The position numbers and the translations under genes were made by a program. A stretch of DNA of 9,671 bases from JBGPIT01 sp041485125 (GTDB lineage: Bacteria > Desulfobacterota > Binatia > UTPRO1), in contig JBGPIT010000181.1 of assembly GCA_041485125.1 (NCBI GenBank), positions 1 to 9,671 of the forward strand, given 5' to 3'. Below are positions 6,862 through 9,671 of the stretch, one piece after another (the stretch's first letter is position 1; each line of letters starts with the position of its first letter). Under the pieces are notes generated by a model that was not told the DNA's origin, did not search any database, and saw nothing but the letters and a program-made list of their open reading frames with translations.

Positions 6862-7488
6862 ATGGCCGTGCGAGACGTCGACTGGCTGCAGGTGCTCGCC
6901 GACCTCGTTGCCGGTGACGGCGTCGCGTTTGCGAAAATCAACCGGCTCGTGACCGGTTTCTTGTCGCAGCTGCGCGCCTACGACTTCCGGGACGAGTGGG
7001 ACGACCTCTGCCAGGAGGTGATGCTCTCGATCGTCACGAACGCCCGTGCCGGCCGGCTTCGCAATCCGCAGGGATTCCTTGGGTATGTGCGAAGCATCAC
7101 GCGGAACAAGTTTTTCGATCGATTGAAATCGCGGCTTCGCGTCAGCGCCAGAGAAGTGCTGCCTTGGGAAAACGAGATGCCTGACACCGGCACCGATCCC
7201 TCGGAGCTCGACCGCGCCGAGCGTGCGGCCGAGATCTGGGACGCTGTGTCCGATTTGCCCGATGAACAGCGGCGCGTGCTCGACGGTGTCTACAGACAGG
7301 GGAAGACCTACGAGATGGTCTCCGCCGATACGGGACTACCGCTGGGCACCATGAAGCGGCGGCTTCGCGAGGGTCTGACGGCGCTAAAGCACCGATTCGG
7401 CAGCGCTCTTCCCGCACCTGATCCGATCCGCCGGCCCGAACAGACTATGACCATAGGGCTCCCGCGCAAGCCGAGGCTACCGCGATGA
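6862..7488 (+). CDS. ECF-like RNA polymerase sigma-70 family factor
   Basis: 208 residues with the two-domain layout of ECF sigma factors, which direct RNA polymerase to alternative promoters and are held by a cognate anti-sigma factor. Region 2 spans about 22-92, including DEWDDLCQEVMLSI (44-57) for core binding and the FLGYVRSITRNKFFDRLKSR stretch (72-91) for -10 recognition. Region 4 spans about 125-178: LPDEQRRVLDGVYRQGKTYEMV, then a helix-turn-helix through GLPLGTMKRRLREGL. A short basic, Pro-rich tail follows (179-208). The only usable ATG is at 6862, since an in-frame TAA at 6847 blocks earlier starts; no clear Shine-Dalgarno is visible. The stop overlaps the ATG of the anti-sigma gene (ATGA), so the two are translationally coupled. 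It is divergent from the ABC1 kinase operon, which is a plausible target. Confidence 0.9.
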   Translation: MAVRDVDWLQVLADLVAGDGVAFAKINRLVTGFLSQLRAYDFRDEWDDLCQEVMLSIVTNARAGRLRNPQGFLGYVRSITRNKFFDRLKSRLRVSAREVLPWENEMPDTGTDPSELDRAERAAEIWDAVSDLPDEQRRVLDGVYRQGKTYEMVSADTGLPLGTMKRRLREGLTALKHRFGSALPAPDPIRRPEQTMTIGLPRKPRLPR

Positions 7489-8666
7489 CATGTAACAGAG
7501 CGTTCGAAGTCGACCTGACGTCCTTGCTCTGCGATGCAAACGCGCCAGAGCTCGATTCGTTTCGCTCGCACTATCCGACCTGCGTGACGTGTGCGGCCGA
7601 GGTTCGGGCGTTGACAGATGTCCATCGGCTCCTAGAGGCTCACGGCGCACGCCGGGTGACTCATCCAGTCGAGGAAGAGCTGGTCGCGTTTCAGCGAGAT
7701 CAGCATCGATTGACTGCTCACGCGCGGGACCGCATATCGGCGCACCTTCGCGAATGCAGAACCTGCGCCGACGAGGTCCGGACGCTTGCAAGCTCCGCAT
7801 TGGGGCCCTCTCTACTGGCATCCGCCGGCGCGGTGGCTCCGAAGACCTCGTTACGCACGCGTATGCTCGAGGCACTCGATTGGATGCGGCGGTGTGCGCT
7901 GCACCCAGCGTTCGCCTACGCGCTGGTCATCGCGCTCTTGATCCCGACGGTGCGGGAAACGTTGCGGACGTCGGCGCCGGTACACGAGGCGACCCCACCC
8001 GCGCTCGATCGTCCAGTCGACTCGGCGGGCGCCGTTCTGGAGATGGATCGTCCGCCAGCTCTGACCGAGCCCAGCAGTCAGGAATCTTCTAGCGACACTA
8101 GCGCAGCGAGCCGGTTCGCGAGCGCGCGACGGGAGCCCGTCTCGCCGCCCGCGGTGAACCCGCGACGCTACGAACCGCCACCGATCCCGGACGCACCGCA
8201 GGGAGGGGCAGGATGGAAGATCGAGCGGCGCGAGACGGTCCGTGGTGGCGCGTACGACGGCCCGATCGCCGACACCGCTTCTGGAACACGAGCTGACGTC
8301 CCCGCTGAATCGGCCGACGGGGCACCTGTGGCAACAGCGGGCGACGCGGAACGAAACGCCGCGAAGGTCTGGACACACGCATCCCTCGGGCCCGAAACCC
8401 TCTCCATTGCCCTTGGGGACGTGGCCGCAGGCCTCATCCTCGCGGTCCCCGCGCTGCAGTTCGGGAGCGAGGCGGATGTGCTCGTCACCGATGCGCGCGG
8501 ACGCATTCTCGTTCGCGAGCCCGCGGCGATGGTCGCTGATGCGCAGATCGCGATTCGCGTTCCGGCTGCCGTGCTCCGCCGGACGGGCTACCGGGTGGAC
8601 GTGAAGCCGATCACCGGCGGCAGCTCACGTGATCGTGTCGAGAGCTACTCCTTCACGATCCGCTAG
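7485..8666 (+). CDS. Transmembrane zinc-finger anti-sigma factor with large outer domain
   Basis: 393 residues. The cytoplasmic part carries two Hx3CxxC zinc motifs: H29-C33-C36 (HYPTCVTC) and H87-C91-C94 (HLRECRTC). The second has the usual anti-sigma context, with H60 in HPVEEELVAF upstream. One transmembrane helix lies at about 141-156 (AFAYALVIALLIPTV). The outer region is a low-complexity Pro/Ser/Ala-rich linker (about 163-300) followed by a beta-rich segment (301-393) with alternating hydrophobics such as ADVLVTDARGRILV. By family precedent it binds and inhibits the sigma factor of the overlapping upstream gene until an envelope signal releases it. GAGG lies eight bases before the ATG, which overlaps the sigma stop by 4 nt. 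Its last 42 nt overlap the convergent exported-protein gene. The role is secure by context and motifs; the signal sensed is unknown. Confidence 0.85.
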   Translation: MTCNRAFEVDLTSLLCDANAPELDSFRSHYPTCVTCAAEVRALTDVHRLLEAHGARRVTHPVEEELVAFQRDQHRLTAHARDRISAHLRECRTCADEVRTLASSALGPSLLASAGAVAPKTSLRTRMLEALDWMRRCALHPAFAYALVIALLIPTVRETLRTSAPVHEATPPALDRPVDSAGAVLEMDRPPALTEPSSQESSSDTSAASRFASARREPVSPPAVNPRRYEPPPIPDAPQGGAGWKIERRETVRGGAYDGPIADTASGTRADVPAESADGAPVATAGDAERNAAKVWTHASLGPETLSIALGDVAAGLILAVPALQFGSEADVLVTDARGRILVREPAAMVADAQIAIRVPAAVLRRTGYRVDVKPITGGSSRDRVESYSFTIR

Positions 8667-9281
8667 AGGCGCGGCCCCGCACGTAGCGACGCGCAGAGCG
8701 GTCGGGAGTGCCGCGCGGGGCGCGTCCACGATCAGGCTCTTGCTGCTTCTGAAGCCGCGCTGGGCACTCTTGAACTCCGCCTGAATCGAGTAGACACCAG
8801 GGACTGACTCGGGCGGTACGCGAATGAACGCATCGACGCTCCACTTTCCCGGCTTCACCACGAAGTTCTTCTCGACCTCCGAATAGACGATCTGCCCCTG
8901 ATAGTAGATCGCCGTGTAGAGATCGCCGACGATCACACCGGCGGGGGCCGAGGGACACATAACGTAAACGAGATGCTGGTTGAATTCCTCACCCGCCCGG
9001 ACGTGATCGGGCGAGACTTCGTCGCTGTCGAGCACGAGATACGGAAGATCCTTCTGATCGCATGCGTGCTCGGCCCAGACCTCGTCGGGATTGTCGAGCG
9101 ACTTCTCTCCCGCGCTGCGCCGCGAATTCTTTATGTTCGCCCAAATGTCCTTCACTCCGCGCTTCGGATCGCTCGTCATCGTCGACACCGTCGCACACGA
9201 AATCGGAAACGTAGCCAACGTGAGCACACCGAGTGCTCCTCCAAGTATCCAGACGTGCGATCTCTTCGACCTCGCGATCAT
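8625..9281 (-). CDS. Predicted exported or lipid-anchored envelope protein, unknown family
   Basis: 218 residues. The N-terminus has a positive n-region (R4, K6, R7) and a hydrophobic core at 11-26, ending FPISC with C29 as a possible lipidation site. The lipobox is atypical because Pro replaces the usual Leu at -3, so cleavage by signal peptidase I or simple membrane anchoring is also possible. Residues 31-70 are polar. Residues 80-190 alternate hydrophobic and polar in a beta-sandwich manner (LYTAIYYQGQIVYSEVEKNF, later PGVYSIQAEFKS). The last 20 or so residues are encoded mostly in the overlap with the convergent anti-sigma gene and may be a dispensable tail. AAGGAG lies five bases before the ATG. 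I do not recognise the family. Position beside the sigma/anti-sigma pair and the shared upstream motif suggest a role in the same envelope response. Confidence 0.75.
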   Translation of the reverse strand: MIARSKRSHVWILGGALGVLTLATFPISCATVSTMTSDPKRGVKDIWANIKNSRRSAGEKSLDNPDEVWAEHACDQKDLPYLVLDSDEVSPDHVRAGEEFNQHLVYVMCPSAPAGVIVGDLYTAIYYQGQIVYSEVEKNFVVKPGKWSVDAFIRVPPESVPGVYSIQAEFKSAQRGFRSSKSLIVDAPRAALPTALRVATCGAAPLADREGVALDTIT

Positions 9282-9457
9282 GGCGTCTCCTTCTCAGTGG
9301 ACGGCCATGTAGCACACCGACCCGCGTTCTGCCGATCCGAGCGCTGACTTGTGCCATTCTGGTGCAGAACTGAATCCATTCCCGTAGATTCGTTGCCGAA
9401 CGTCCGCGTTGACGAGAAGTGAGACCTTTGGGTGAGTTTTGTGTTGACGCCGAGCGC
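9282..9457. other. Intergenic region, divergent
   Basis: 176 nt between the exported-protein gene and the reading frame leaving the right edge. It holds the exported-protein ribosome binding site, a small inverted repeat TTCTG-GTG-CAGAA (9357-9369), and the motif at 9376-9385. GTTGAC occurs at 9408-9413 and 9443-9448, but no well-spaced -10 box accompanies either copy. Confidence 0.5.
9376..9385 (-). promoter_or_regulatory. Shared upstream motif ACGGGAATGG, copy 2
   Basis: Identical to the minus-strand 10-mer at 6786-6795 and at nearly the same distance from its gene start (94 versus 99 nt). The small inverted repeat TTCTG-GTG-CAGAA lies seven bases downstream of it in the minus-strand direction. 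Confidence 0.3.
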
Positions 9458-9671
9458 ATGCGTGACGCATCTTGTCCGCCACACCCGCGCCTCTTACCGT
9501 TGCTGTTCGACGGTTCGCGATTGTTGACCAAACGGTCCCAACTAAATCTCGCCGGAGCGGAGTTGAGAGATCTGCCGTTGACGCAAGTGAGGCTCGTCCG
9601 CGGGACGACGCGCGCGGCCGTCCCGCTCAGCTTCGACGAGGGCGGTGCGTGCGTCATCGGTACCGCAGGTA
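9458..9671 (+). CDS. Hypothetical protein, truncated by the right edge
   Basis: An open plus-strand frame runs from an ATG at 9458 to the window end (71 codons) without a stop. Its GC-rich third positions, especially after 9580, look coding. The visible protein reads in part FDGSRLLTKRSQLNLAGAEL and later VRLVRGTTRAAVPLSFDEGG, a plausible globular start. An in-frame stop at 9410-9412 limits the N-terminus; GTG at 9419 is an alternative start, and no clear Shine-Dalgarno favours either. The second fragment faintly recalls the beta-barrel of deazaflavin-dependent nitroreductases, but too little is present to assign a family. Confidence 0.45.
   Translation, partial: MRDASCPPHPRLLPLLFDGSRLLTKRSQLNLAGAELRDLPLTQVRLVRGTTRAAVPLSFDEGGACVIGTAG

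Noticed and set aside
9408..9583. Four copies of GTTGAC (9408, 9443, 9523, 9577) as a possible repeat or set of -35 boxes
   Set aside because: Spacings are irregular (35, 80 and 54 nt), no -10 boxes follow at 16-18 nt, and the last two copies lie inside the right-edge coding frame.
8989..9657. Long minus-strand open frame (222 codons) across the exported-protein start and the right-edge region
   Set aside because: It is antisense to the right-edge frame and overlaps the start of the exported-protein gene in another phase. Its product is Arg-rich without hydrophobic pattern, typical of a shadow frame in GC-rich DNA.
1..9671. Mobile element, CRISPR array, tRNA or phage origin for the cluster
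   Set aside because: No transposase, integrase, regular direct repeats, terminal inverted repeats or cloverleaf-like segment was seen. The region 3680-5300 looks somewhat less GC-rich than aceE and the cyclase gene, but not enough by eye to argue transfer.

Overview
The window is GC-rich bacterial chromosome with densely packed genes, GC-rich third codon positions and no rRNA, tRNA, CRISPR array, transposase or phage gene that I can see. A homodimeric-type pyruvate dehydrogenase E1 gene, an ECF-type sigma/anti-sigma pair and lipid-anchored envelope proteins suggest a Gram-negative (proteobacterial, deltaproteobacterial, myxobacterial or Binatota-like) genome. The taxon is an inference; no marker here settles it.

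Left part (1-3605). The 3' three quarters of aceE (pyruvate dehydrogenase E1) enters from the left edge. It is followed by a class III nucleotidyl cyclase-like protein that keeps its metal aspartates but lacks other catalytic residues, and then, convergently, by a YpeA-type GNAT acetyltransferase. aceF and lpd do not follow aceE in this window.

Middle part (3631-6686, minus strand). A compact operon reads right to left: ABC1/UbiB-family atypical kinase, a possible 26-codon ORF joined by ATGA overlaps at both ends, a small four-helix membrane protein, a lipoprotein with a glycine-zipper core, and a second four-helix membrane protein. It ends in a strong hairpin three nucleotides past the last coding position (3631-3680).

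Right part (6687-9671). Divergent from the kinase is an ECF-like sigma factor, coupled by a 4-nt overlap to a membrane-spanning anti-sigma factor with two Hx3CxxC zinc motifs and a long Pro-rich and beta-rich outer region. Its 3' end overlaps by 42 nt the 3' end of a convergent exported or lipid-anchored protein gene. A further plus-strand reading frame runs off the right edge.

Working model (inference). The sigma/anti-sigma pair senses an envelope state and may control the divergent kinase-membrane operon and the nearby exported protein. The 10-mer ACGGGAATGG, read on the minus strand, lies about 95-100 nt upstream of both the kinase and the exported-protein genes, which gives a concrete regulon hypothesis. 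The most unusual items are the divergent cyclase, the bridging small ORF, the duplicated zinc motif in the anti-sigma factor and the kinase with a KLCQ version of the KxGQ motif.
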